From NCBI GenBank assembly GCA_001931875.2, contig MSJH02000804.1, forward strand, positions 273,582-294,275: a stretch of DNA of 20,694 bases, read 5' to 3'. A model generated the notes under the pieces. That model worked only from the letters and a program-made list of their open reading frames with translations, was not told where the DNA came from and ran no database searches. This DNA is from Byssochlamys sp. IMV 00236 (taxonomy: Eukaryota > Ascomycota > Eurotiomycetes > Eurotiales > Thermoascaceae). This document shows, one piece after another, positions 1 through 9,475 of the stretch. The position numbers and the translations under genes are program-made. The stretch's first letter is position 1. The number at the start of each line of letters is the position of its first letter.

Positions 1-572
1 AAAAAAAGGAGATTAGACCTGTCATTGACTTTAAATTTATAGAAAGACGGATCGGTAGAGGTTGGTAGGTAAGTAATACATACATATTCAATGAATGGAG
101 AGGTTTCTTTGGACGGGAGGAATATGCGGTATACGGTGTAGAAGAGAATGAAGATCGGGTTGCATTGCGATGAGATATGGGTAGTTACATAACTATAGTT
201 ATACATACTGAAGCTGACGCATTGTTGGATAATGGTAGTCAAAGAATATCTCTGATTCTGATCGGTGCTGTTTTACGAGTTGCACGTTGTGTACGATGGA
301 CTTCGATAAATTTACATACGATTATTGGATGACTCAAATTGTAGATTTCCTCATTTCTCAGGAAGAATGGAAGCAGGGTTCCAGTTGAATTTTTCTTCTC
401 AAACAGAAGCTAACTTAACAACCGCTCTTATATAGCAAAACGTAGCAAGTACAATTGATTCAATCGCTCAAAATACCACCCGCCTGAAATGGTTCTAGTC
501 GCTATGTAGCAATGCATCGCTGGAAAAGAAACATAACACCAATAAGATAGAACGCGAGCAAAACCATCTTGC
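1..572. other. 3' flank of the SulP gene
   Basis: AT-rich sequence downstream of the minus-strand transporter gene. It probably holds that gene's 3' UTR and spacer. Only short open frames are present (for example 428-643, minus, which runs through the transporter's last intron and past its stop), and none resembles a known protein. I see no RNA gene or mobile element here. Confidence 0.5.
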
Positions 573-3500
573 TCATCCGGCCATAGTGAGAACGTATCTA
601 TCATGCTAACGTCAGTATCGAGTACTTCAACAACCAGACTCAAGTCAACTTACGCTGTGATGCTCTCCATCCGCTCGGCTGTCAGCTTCAAACTGACTCT
701 CAACAGCTCCTGTGCGATCTGCGGCTCGCGTTCCCGCAATTCCTCCCACTTCTCCGCGCTCAGGCACCATGCAGTGCAGTCTTGCTCCGCTGTCACAGTG
801 GCCGTCCGCTGTGTCTCGCTGAAGAAAGGCAGCTCTCCACAAGGTCGTCCTGCCACTATGAGTTCGAAATACTGGCCCTGCGGCATATGATACTCCGCAC
901 GGAGCATGCCAGACTCCAGAAGGTAGAAGTTCCTGGGCGCGTCGCCTTCATGGAACAGGACAGTTCCGGCCGGGTAGAACTCCTGCACAAAGTACGTGGT
1001 GGCGGGAAACCAGAAGTCTTCGTTCTGGGTCGTCATACCCTGGAAGGTCTGCAGGAGCAACGGCAGGGGCTGTCGGAAGGTGGACCACTTCGGCAGAACG
1101 GCCATAACAGCTTCGTCTTCGCGCAGAGTCGTTGTCGCTACCTGGTGGAGATAGCGCCGCCGCGGAGAGCTGAACAACGTATCAGCCGACAACGGAGCGC
1201 TATGTGCCTTGGGGACCTCGAGGTATTGCGTCGGTTGCTGCGGAGTCTCAGATAACGCCTCCTTGCGGCTGTAGAACACCTTGAGGTAATCGTTTTCGCA
1301 GAACTCCAGCGCCGAGTTCAGATCCTCGAATATCTCCACACCAGCCTCCTCCTCGAAGAGCCCGACATTTTGCAGACTTCTTCCCACTTCGCCTCCAACA
1401 TTTATCCCCGATATGATGGTCTGGACGTTCCTCTTTCGAAGAATTCTGTTGATGCGCGTGAACGCTTCCGCGGCCGAGAAGTCCAGTCCGTAGACCCGGG
1501 AAAGATCGAGCACCAGAAACCGTATTGGACGCCGTGAGAATGCTTCCTCTTCTATAAGCCCTCGAGTCGTGTTCTCGACCTTGACGATGGTTCCGAAAAA
1601 CAGGAATCCAGCCAGCTTGATAATAAGCGTTTGCTGTCCGGCTTCCTTTAGGTACCGTTGCTGGATAGGATGCCGTCTGACGGTTGAGCCAGCAACTGCG
1701 CCAGAGTAGGTCGCTCTGATGGCAGATTTGCGTGACGTCTGGACGACGAAGTTGACACACGCGAGGATTATGCCCACGAGGATACCCGCAACGAAATCCC
1801 AGGCACCCATTGTGACGACGATGATCACCACCTATAAGCGTCAGCATGCCGCAATCACAGACAGCAGATAAAAACATACCGTCAGATACTCCAGTCTGTG
1901 CAATTTGCCCCACGTATCAATCAGCGCCTCCTCCATCAGTTCGATGCCCAGCAAGAAAATGAGAGCACCGACAACCATGATGGGTATGAATCCGATGATG
2001 ACCGGTCCCACAATGAGAATACCTCCCGTAGCTACAGCCAGGAGTATGCCTGCTAGACGCGAGCTACCGCCGCTATCAATAAACAGGAGGCTGTTCGTGT
2101 AGACGAGATAATTCTATTGCCGGTCAATACAAATCTACAACGAATGAACAAATCAGACAACGTACCTGTATGCTGCCCGCAAATCCAGAAAGGGCGTTCG
2201 TAACTCCATGAGCAATAAGCTCTCTGTCGACGTTCAAATTGTCTTCACCAGTCGATATACCCAAAGCCGGAACATTGATGGGAACGTGAAGCACACCGAA
2301 GAACGTCAGCGCAAACATGGCGGGAATAGTATCAACAAGAGCAGGCCAATTGACGGCGGAGAAGTCTGTTAACAAGTTTTAGCAGAGCTCAGCCTATGTT
2401 CCGTTCCAAGTTGCACTCACCATAGAGCGTATAGAAATGGTACCACGGATTATTTGACGAAGGGGCATTAAATACCCATCCATTCTCTCGCAAAGTGCTC
2501 AAAGGAATCTTGGCGATAGATATTACCACGTAAAATAGACCCGCAACCGCAATGAAGTAGCCACCAACAAGGAAGTTCGACTTGATAAAACGCTTCAGAA
2601 CAAGAAGGAAAACTGCAAGCAACAAGGGTATCGTCCAAAGGAAAATTGTATCAAACTGAAAAAGCTTGTGCAAAGTCTCAAGATTATATTCGAGCGAGCC
2701 CGGCAGTCGACCTGAGACTTCGACACCTGTGGCCACTAAGAACCAGCCAACACCACCAATACAGCCTATAAGGATATGACGAGGGAAGAATCCAATAAGA
2801 GACCCGAGCTTGCAGGCACCCATGAGGAAAAATACAATGCCTGTCAAGACGGAGCTCATTGAGAAAGACAGAATAGTAGTTGCCAGAACGGACTTTGGAT
2901 TATCCTCGCCCACTCTGTTCAGGATCATGAAGGCCATTTTGTGGAAGAACGGAACGACTTCAATCATCTCGCTCCCCACACCGCCTCTGAAGATGGAGCC
3001 GCCACTGGAAAACACCAATTGTGCAATTATAGTACTGACATAGAACATGGAGATGCCATCAGAACCAAGATCTGCAAATATCGGTTCACCCAGCGGAAAG
3101 AGAATCATGCCGTAGGACAAAGCATCCAGGACGTTGAGAAGAAGTCCCAGGAACACAGCGGGAAGCAGGCTAACCGGCCGAACCACGCCCTCTTTCCATA
3201 TCGTTCGTCTATTCCAAGACTTCGGATTCAGAACGAATCTCCGGAACTGCTCACCCTTCGAATGGGCCAGAGTGAATATATTCTCTTTCCTTCTTATCGC
3301 TGGGCCCTGGTTTTCAATGTCACCTATAGAGCCATAACCCTGTTGTTGATTCGACGATCTAGATGGCTTCCTAATCAGCGATGTCTGCTCGTTATCTGAT
3401 AGCTCCGACTCGTCCGTCACTGTAAGGGCCGGTCTCGGGGTCAACTGCCCTTCACCGTCCTCCTGGCTGCCAGTGTCATTGGGAGGGGAATTGCGTATCA

Positions 3501-4111
3501 ATTCCGTCAATGCTGACGAACTGGGCTGGCGAGAGGGAGCAACCTGCGTCGATGGCAGTTGCGGGATCTCCTTTAAAATCTCTGTTGCGGAACTGTTCGC
3601 CTCCGACATTACCTCCGGATCATGTTGGTCTGGCTGCATGACATCCAGAATGGGCGGGATATCGGATATCTTTGGAAGCGACGCACCGCTCAGTGCCGAT
3701 TCCGCATCTGACAATGCTAACGAGGCCAGTTCAGCTGTCTGTTCCCGAACACCTTGAGAGGAATACTGGGCGGGGTCTGTTCGATTGCTTGTCAGTATGT
3801 AGATCTGCTTCAAATCCACCCCGTCCTTTGCCCGCGAAAGATTGTGTCCGGAGGGGCGTACCTTGGGAGCCATGGAATAATGACCGATGGTAGAAAGATC
3901 GAGCGGGAGTCCGCAGACTGGTACCTGTGTACGAAGTCTCAGGTCTAAACGAACCGGAGGCTGCGTTATTAGGAAGATTCGCTTGGTCTCCAACAGCTAC
4001 AGCAGCCTCTGAGCTGTTCTGGGCCCCCTCCTCCGCCATCGAAGGCTGTTCATGGCGTGACAGCGCCGACGCACGGGAGTCACTCCGGCCGCGAGAGGTG
4101 AAAACACCCAT
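573..4111 (-). CDS. SulP-family anion transporter with STAS and cNMP-binding-like domains
   Basis: Membrane transporter of the sulfate permease (SulP) family, resembling the yeast YPR003C / fission yeast SPAC24H6.11c type. Its substrate and membrane are not readable from the sequence. Exons (minus): 4111-3862, 3776-2421, 2365-2166, 2113-1880, 1831-654, 597-573; total 3243 nt, 1080 aa. All introns are GT-AG and 48-85 bp long. Residues 1-280 are a Ser/Pro-rich hydrophilic tail. About 285-710 are the membrane domain ([20 protein letters not shown] near its start; [11 protein letters not shown] restored across the 2114-2165 intron). About 747-860 are STAS, with [16 protein letters not shown]. About 961-1040 are a cNMP-binding-like fold retaining GEL and an RTAT motif. 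The last exon is only 25 nt and gives the ending AYVLTMAG. The start is uncertain: ATG 4111 is the first in-frame ATG, but the frame stays open without an ATG back to a TGA at 4316-4318, so a 5' exon may be missing. Confidence 0.9.
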
Positions 4112-5383
4112 GTCGATGCAGCTCAGGACCCCAGAGGCCTGTGTCGCAGCCGATGCAGCCGGACGGCCAGTCTCACGCGGAAATTTGCTGTGGTAGATCT
4201 CTGGCCGTGCGGACAAGTTCGAAGATCCTGGTGTATCGATAAGGATGACGCAAAGACAGGAACAGATCGAACAAGTGGCATTGCTCTGCGATGGAGGAAG
4301 AAGGACACGGAGTGATCAGAGCAGACGATGCAATGGCTCAGATACAGATAAGGTACGGCCCAGACGACTAATTGCTATCTCCAAAGAAAACCGGCCAAAG
4401 TCAATCATAGGACAAGCGCTTTAGTCTATCGCGGTGGAACTGCCAGGCATTCCGTCAGAGCCGCAGGCGCCCCTCTAGCTCGCGTGCTCTCCCGTGGTTA
4501 TGCTGCTCAAGCGAGCTCAGCAATGGGTTTTTGCGAGAGAACAAGAGCGCCCTGATCACTTAGCAAAAGAATAACTGAATAAAAAATTTCTCAGCTTGCT
4601 CGGGCCAAGGTACTTACTGCCTGCACCAGCAACGTGCATTGACATCGCCAGGCGAATTCTCGCGGAGCTAACGCGCATTTTCCCGACCTTGACTGGCCTC
4701 GATCCTTTATTCCTCCAAGTGTACCCCGCCTATCTAGCAGCTACGCTAGCAAAGGAGAACTGTCCGCAAACCAGATTCTACGAAGCCTCGAAGCTTGACA
4801 AACGATGCAAGCTGCCGCTCCATGGCAAATTATCCGACGAAGATCCTCCTCGAAGCCAGCAGATCTATAGCTGAAGAACGAACCGTCTCACGGCCGGGCT
4901 CACATATGCGGCCAAGATTGTCTCAGCGTTTTATGGTTGAAGTTAATTCTGCATAGCATATCGTCTAGACCCGAAGGAACATTTTAGCATATTTTATGGC
5001 CCACCTGGTTCAGGTTGTTGCTCTGCAAATCGTATAAGAGTACAATTCACTTTTCCTATGATCCCTGCTGCCCTCCCGCCTGGACGTGATGTGCTGTGCT
5101 GTCTTACGAGTGTGGAAATGGTACGAGGACGAGGGAGGAGGACAAAGAATAAGCCGAGTTCACATGTCACTGTCATCATGATCATGTCGAATTCATATGC
5201 ACTAGAGGAACATGACATGAGCTAATACTGGCCCTCTGGAGATTAGTTAAAGCAGGCAAAAAACATGCCTAAGCGTCATTGTGCCTCTGTAGTATATACA
5301 CATCAATGTTTGGGTATCTTGACAAAACTCCCCAACTCCGTTTTATTTGCCCGGGGACGAGCCATCATGATCTCAAGCCAACA
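4112..5383. promoter_or_regulatory. Spacer: SulP promoter/leader and psf1 3' flank
   Basis: About 1.27 kb between two genes on the same strand. It should contain the transporter's 5' UTR and promoter and the 3' UTR of psf1. A 92-codon plus-strand open frame at 4596-4874 has no recognisable family signature and is probably chance. A 10-bp palindrome CATGATCATG lies near 5176-5185. I did not find a convincing match to the MetR/CYS3-type sulfur-regulator palindrome, so sulfur control is not supported by sequence. Confidence 0.4.
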
Positions 5384-6153
5384 TTAGCTCAGTCGTTGGA
5401 GGAACCCTTGCGCGATCAACCGTTCTACATCGCCCTGTCGGACATAGAATTGACTATTCTTGGTCAAATTGATAGCCCTACAGCGGCAATATCGGTCAGC
5501 ATGGAGATCCCAACGAGTCGATCAACAACGCAACATACCCGTATTCTGTCTGGATCTCTCCTGCGTCCTTGAGAACACGAACATCGATAAACAGATCTTT
5601 CGGGGGCTCCAAGCTGCCCGTTAAATCGATATCGGTCCATTGACCCTTATATGCAGCAAGTAGATCACTATATTGTCGGAAGTATTCCTCCTCTTCCGGG
5701 CTGAGAGAGCTCTGACCACCACTTTGCGAGCTCATCGGGCCCTCCTCAGACTCCACGGGCTGCTGTTGCTCAAGCACGTCAATGCCGTTCCAACACATCT
5801 CCTCAAGCTTTTCCGTACGGACTCGATGGTAGGCGAGCAGACAGCGTTTGTTACGCCGCATGCAGAGATGATCGACGAGCAGTGCACATGCGATCGCTGG
5901 TTCGGCTGAGGGATTGAACGACCCCTCGAAGGGGGCCAGTGTGCGCGCGTTGTCCTTCTCTAGATCACGAACCTCGCGAGCTACCGCCCGTACCATCTCG
6001 GTCTGATACGGAGGTAGATGGGCGAGGGACTGGGTTCGTTTCGCATGTTGGACCTGCCAGTCGTGGATAAATCGCGTCAGTGCTCAGCTCCGGCTTCAGG
6101 ATCGGCCTGTCATGTACAGTACGTACCAATTTGTTCCCGATGTCACCGTACAT
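5384..6153 (-). CDS. psf1: GINS complex subunit Psf1
   Basis: Subunit of the GINS heterotetramer (Psf1-Psf2-Psf3-Sld5), which joins Cdc45 and MCM2-7 in the replicative CMG helicase in the nucleus. Exons (minus): 6153-6127, 6053-5539, 5477-5384; 636 nt, 211 aa, close to the usual ~200 aa. Exon 1 encodes only nine residues (MYGDIGNKL). The 73-bp intron ends CTGGCAG and joins to VQHAKRTQSLAHLPPYQTEM. Family hallmarks are the central MRRNKRCLLAYHRVR segment, the EEEYFRQYSDLLAAYKG helix, PPKDLFIDVRVLKDAGEIQT, and the C-terminal B-domain LTKNSQFYVRQGDVERLI. The last intron (5478-5538, 61 bp) has a GCTGACC branch point and restores EYGAINLTKNSQ. A Ser/Glu-rich linker (about residues 108-125) separates the two halves, as in fungal homologues. 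Recognition is strong. Confidence 0.96.
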
Positions 6154-6361
6154 ATCTGCGATATTTCAAGGTGGCTTTCGAGTAAAACTGTCAGAGACGT
6201 GGTGATCGAAGTTAATGTCGATAAGCGAAAGCAATCAGCTATGGAGGCTATCCCGCTTAATCGGTACGCGCAGCGGGACGTGGCCGTGTATCACAGAAGA
6301 GCGCTTGGCGCATGCTTTGTCCCTTATTCTATCAATATCGCGCGCAACTAACCAATAAGCG
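6154..6361. promoter_or_regulatory. Divergent spacer between psf1 and tRNA-Asp
   Basis: 208 bp between the psf1 start codon (minus) and the 5' end of tRNA-Asp (plus). It must hold the psf1 promoter and leader, unless these overlap the tRNA. tRNA promoters are internal, so no Pol III element is required here. I see no distinct TATA box or operator. Confidence 0.45.
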
Positions 6362-6451
6362 TCTTCGATGGTCTAACGGTCATGATTTCCGCTTGTCACC
6401 CTCGAAAGGGAATAAGCGCGGGAGACCGGGGTTCGACTCCCCGTCGGAGAG
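6362..6451 (+). tRNA. tRNA-Asp(GTC) with an 18-nt intron
   Basis: Decodes Asp GAC/GAU. The acceptor stem TCTTCGA (6362-6368) pairs with TCGGAGA (6444-6450), and G6451 is the discriminator. The anticodon loop is TTGTCAC with GTC at 6395-6397, closed by TCCGC/GCGGG. The intron 6399-6416 sits one base 3' of the anticodon, the canonical site, and can fold as CCCT-CGAA-AGGG. The T-arm is CGGGG-TTCGACT-CCCCG, and the B box GGTTCGACTCC (6430-6440) matches consensus. The A box is TGGTCTAACGG. The mature length is 72 nt including the discriminator. The D stem is weak (GTCT/TGAT), as in yeast tRNA-Asp. A T-run follows immediately. Confidence 0.95.
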
Positions 6452-6455
6452 TTTA

Positions 6456-6473
6456 TTTTTTGCTTTTTTTTTT
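6456..6473 (+). terminator. Pol III terminator of tRNA-Asp
   Basis: Six T at 6456-6461 and ten T at 6464-6473, starting 5 nt after the tRNA discriminator base. Runs of four or more T on the non-template strand end RNA polymerase III transcription, and the second run is a likely backup. Confidence 0.88.
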
Positions 6474-6910
6474 CGTTCCCCCCGGTGTATATACGCATCA
6501 CTTGATTCTTCCTGTTTCCTCCCTCCCCCTGGAAGATATCTACTGCACATCTACATCGTCTATTATCTTGTCAAACCTGCTTATGGATCATATTCGACAG
6601 TCTTCTTTTTTGTAATGCAAATGCCTACGTGAGCTTATTATCGTACATACATAAGAGCACCCAAGAGCCGCTAGCCGTGTAAAGGCCTCAGAAAGCAGCG
6701 ATCAAACAGAAGGAAACCAAACAGATTCTTGGAACAAAATGCAATATCAACCACTTAAACGCCCAAATGGACTCTCAAACTCCAGAATCCCCCCACCTGA
6801 CTTTGCATTTCCCAACATGCCACCGGAATCCCGAAGTTCGAATGAGGACATACAGATCATGACATTCGTCAGTCACAAAAGACTCATAACGAAAGATGCA
6901 TCACACCAGA
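6474..6910. other. Spacer holding the HMG gene 3' UTR
   Basis: 437 bp between the tRNA-Asp terminator and the stop codon of the minus-strand HMG gene. The right part should be that gene's 3' UTR. The left part is pyrimidine-rich on the plus strand. Short plus-strand open frames here (6312-6632, 6739-6972) overlap the tRNA or the HMG gene and show no family signature. Confidence 0.5.
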
Positions 6911-8585
6911 TTAGGTATCGATCCACTGGTCAAAGTCCTTGCCGACTTCACCGATGTTGGAGCCGTGACTAAGGTCCCAGATTTCGTGTCCATCTGGGAG
7001 GGCCTGCACGGATGGGTGGTAAGGGGCGTCGACAGTGTATTGCTGCTGTGGATTCGAGGTCACTCCCGTACTGAGAGGGAAATAACCATTGGCGCCACTA
7101 TCGGCCTGCCAGAGAGTATACTGCGAGCAGTTGTAGGCTCCATTGCCACCCTCTGTTCCCCTGATGCCGTTGTCGAAGGCTAGCAACTGAGGATCCAGCT
7201 GACTGTCATCGGACTGGCCAGGCGTCGTGACGTTGGAGGGCGGCTGGAGTAGCTCATGATGCACAGCTCCCGGAAGACCCGAGAGCATGGTCGATGGGCT
7301 GTACTGGAACCCTGGAAGTCCCATCTTGCGGAATCGAACGTCTTCAACGTTAGGACCCATCATGCTTGGGTGAACGGACGGCTGCAGGTAGTGCATGTGC
7401 TCCGGAGGTGAAAGGATGCCGGCAATAGGTCGACCGGGGTTATTCATCTGCCACGAAGACCGGTTGGAGCCAGTGGGCCGAAATGAGTCTCTCTCGTACG
7501 GAGTCGAACCGCGGCTGTAGCTGCTGTCGCAATCACCACTCCTCGCCCGCTTGCGTCCCTGCATCGAGTGAAGATCATAATCTGGATCACCAAGATCGCT
7601 AGGCTCTCTCTCCTCTAGAAAACGCTTCTTCTTGGGCGGCGTCTGGTTCTTGTTCGGTGTGAATTTGTACCCTGGATGGGCCTTCTGATGGTTGTCCCTC
7701 TCCAGCACTGCGAAAAGCTCGAACTTCTCTCTGACCTCTGGCGGCTCTAGAGGCCAGCTTTGACCAGATACTCTGGAAACCACTTGATGGTTGTTCTGCG
7801 AACACCACTCTTTGGTCCTGTCTGCGTATGCAGAGCGGTAGAGCATGAAGGAGTTCATTGGTCTCCCGATCCTCCCAGCTTTCTGGGCCTCCTTGTGACG
7901 CACATCGGCAGGTCGGTTCACCCAGGCCTCCATGTCTTTGACTGGAATGTGTGTGAGATGCGCTGTTAGCTGGCTCAACGGGGCAGATATGACTGGGCTA
8001 GAGCTTTTGTCTGGCTTTTCCTGCTTAGGTCGACGTCTTGTCCTAGGTGGCCTGATGACTCTTGGTTTGTCGCTTACAGTCTTCCTAATAGGAAGAGGGG
8101 ATCCAAGAGACGCGGTTGACCTTTCGCTCCTTGCCATAATGCCTTCATCGGCAGCTGGAGGAGGTGTGGTCATCTGGACTGGCCGCACAAAAGCCTATCG
8201 ATAAATGTTAGTTGCACAGCTCGATTCACATATACTGAGGTGAGTCTTACTGGATCGTGCATTGTCAACATCTGTGAACAGTTGTTCGACACATGGTAGC
8301 CGTTAAAAGAATCGTATCCATCCTTATCTCGTTAGCACTTTGTTTTGATCTCCGCAATAATAAGTCATCTCCACTTACGAACGCAGCTGTACCGTCTGGA
8401 TGAAACATCATACCATGTGCAGGTATTTCAGGGTGCATCACCTGGTTGCCAAAATGTTCATTGCGGCCATATGTATGCTGCTGAAGGATTGCACAAGGTC
8501 CTAGCTGACTTTGAGTGAACTGCTCACTGTGCGTCGATTGCTGTGGCGACGGAGGAAGCCCGCCATTGATAGTTCCTGTGACCAT
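6911..8585 (-). CDS. HMG-box transcription factor, Ste11/FMF-1 type
   Basis: Nuclear DNA-binding regulator. Fission yeast Ste11 and Neurospora FMF-1 (Podospora PaHMG5) of this type control mating and sexual development; that role here is inferred. Exons (minus): 8585-8379, 8322-8251, 8194-6911; 520 aa. Both introns are 56 bp. The first has GTAAGT and GCTAACG; the second ends CTAACATTTATCGATAG. The HMG box spans about residues 202-271: RPMNSFMLYRSAYADRTKEW, then NNHQVVSRVSGQSW, ALERDNHQ-like VLERDNHQKAHPGYKFTP. The NHQxVSRxxGxxW core resembles Ste11 more than the MAT1-2-1 box. Basic patches (RPPRTRRRPK near 141-150, PPKKKRF near 279-285) are candidate nuclear localisation signals. The Pro/Gly/Gln-rich C-terminal half is probably disordered or activating. 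The start is the first ATG in a short exon that splices in frame. It has a long gene-free upstream region, as is often seen for developmental regulators. Confidence 0.88.
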
Positions 8586-9475
8586 CACGTTCGATGTCTA
8601 GGCTTGCAACAGGAGTGTGTGAGAAAATAGAGGACTCTGCCCTTCGCAACTCTATCGATCGTCCAGACCCGCTTTATGGGAAGGCACTGGAAAATTGAGT
8701 GGCGGGGCTCGATTGACAATAGAGCTTTGCTCAATGATGACAATGTGAATAAATGGGGTATTGGTGTGTTGTGTGTTATTGTCCTTTTTCTATTCAGCTG
8801 GTCGTCCGGGGCAATAGAACCTGATGGCTGATTCCGAACAGGAAGACACCGATGCGTATGAACACCGTTTCTCAAGTGGCTTGCAATTGAAAATAAGCCA
8901 GAGGAAGATACCGATTCGGTTTCTCCCTTCTGAAAGATGATCGTCCTCAATCAACCAAAAAGCGAAGTTAGGAAACGGAGATTGCGCGGACCGTTGTCGA
9001 CTTCCCAACATAGGTCTGCAGATATCAACAAGGAACTGTCCCTTGATATATCCAAAGACTGATCTGCAGAAGATATGTAAGAGAGAAGATATCAGAAGAG
9101 ATATTAAAGGGATATCGCACTGCTTATGACCAAAATAATGCGGGGACTGAATCTAGATCCGGATGTAGGAAGATACCGAAAACTGGATCCGGGGGCGACC
9201 TGGCGGCGGCAGTGCGATCAGGCAGTGCCAGCAATCAGGCTCTTGGTGTCCAAATGCAGGTACTGGCGGGGAGATGTCTCATGGAACTCTTTGTCATGAG
9301 ATTGGCGACTGTATGCCAGAACCCCAACGCTGAAGGTTAAGCTTTCAAATGGATGAAGGCTCTTTGTACTAGTCAACAGATTGCTATACTGGGAACGCGA
9401 CAAGGACGGTTCTTCAGCTTCAGATGCTACAGTTTTGGCTGCTTGCGGCGGTGGACGTTCCCTGATATAGTTCAC
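8586..9475 (-). promoter_or_regulatory. Leader/proximal promoter of the HMG gene
   Basis: Sequence upstream of the HMG start codon. If transcribed, it contains an ATG-initiated upstream frame at 9011-8790 (73 codons). The frame nearest the HMG start (8950-8585) has no ATG and ends at a TGA that overlaps the GTGATG around the start codon. Two copies of CTCTTTGT lie at 9287-9294 and 9360-9367 (plus), differing by one base from the TTCTTTGT core bound by Ste11-type HMG proteins. The transcription start is unknown, so the split between leader and promoter cannot be placed. Confidence 0.4.

Noticed and set aside
645..1913. Open frames at 645-842, 782-1255 and 1248-1913 overlapping the transporter
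   Set aside because: They lie over the well-supported STAS/cNMP exon in other frames and show no family motifs.
3927..4196. Plus-strand 89-codon frame opposite the SulP N-terminus
   Set aside because: It is antisense to the first exon, and the minus-strand splice pattern explains the sequence.
4596..4874. 92-codon plus-strand frame between SulP and psf1
   Set aside because: No recognisable motif, no supporting introns or neighbours; its length is expected by chance in GC-balanced spacer.
6911..8585. Mating-type gene MAT1-2-1
   Set aside because: The HMG box reads RPMNSFMLYR...NNHQVVSRVSGQSW, like Ste11/FMF-1, rather than the MAT1-2-1 RPPNAYILYR type, and usual MAT-flanking genes are absent.
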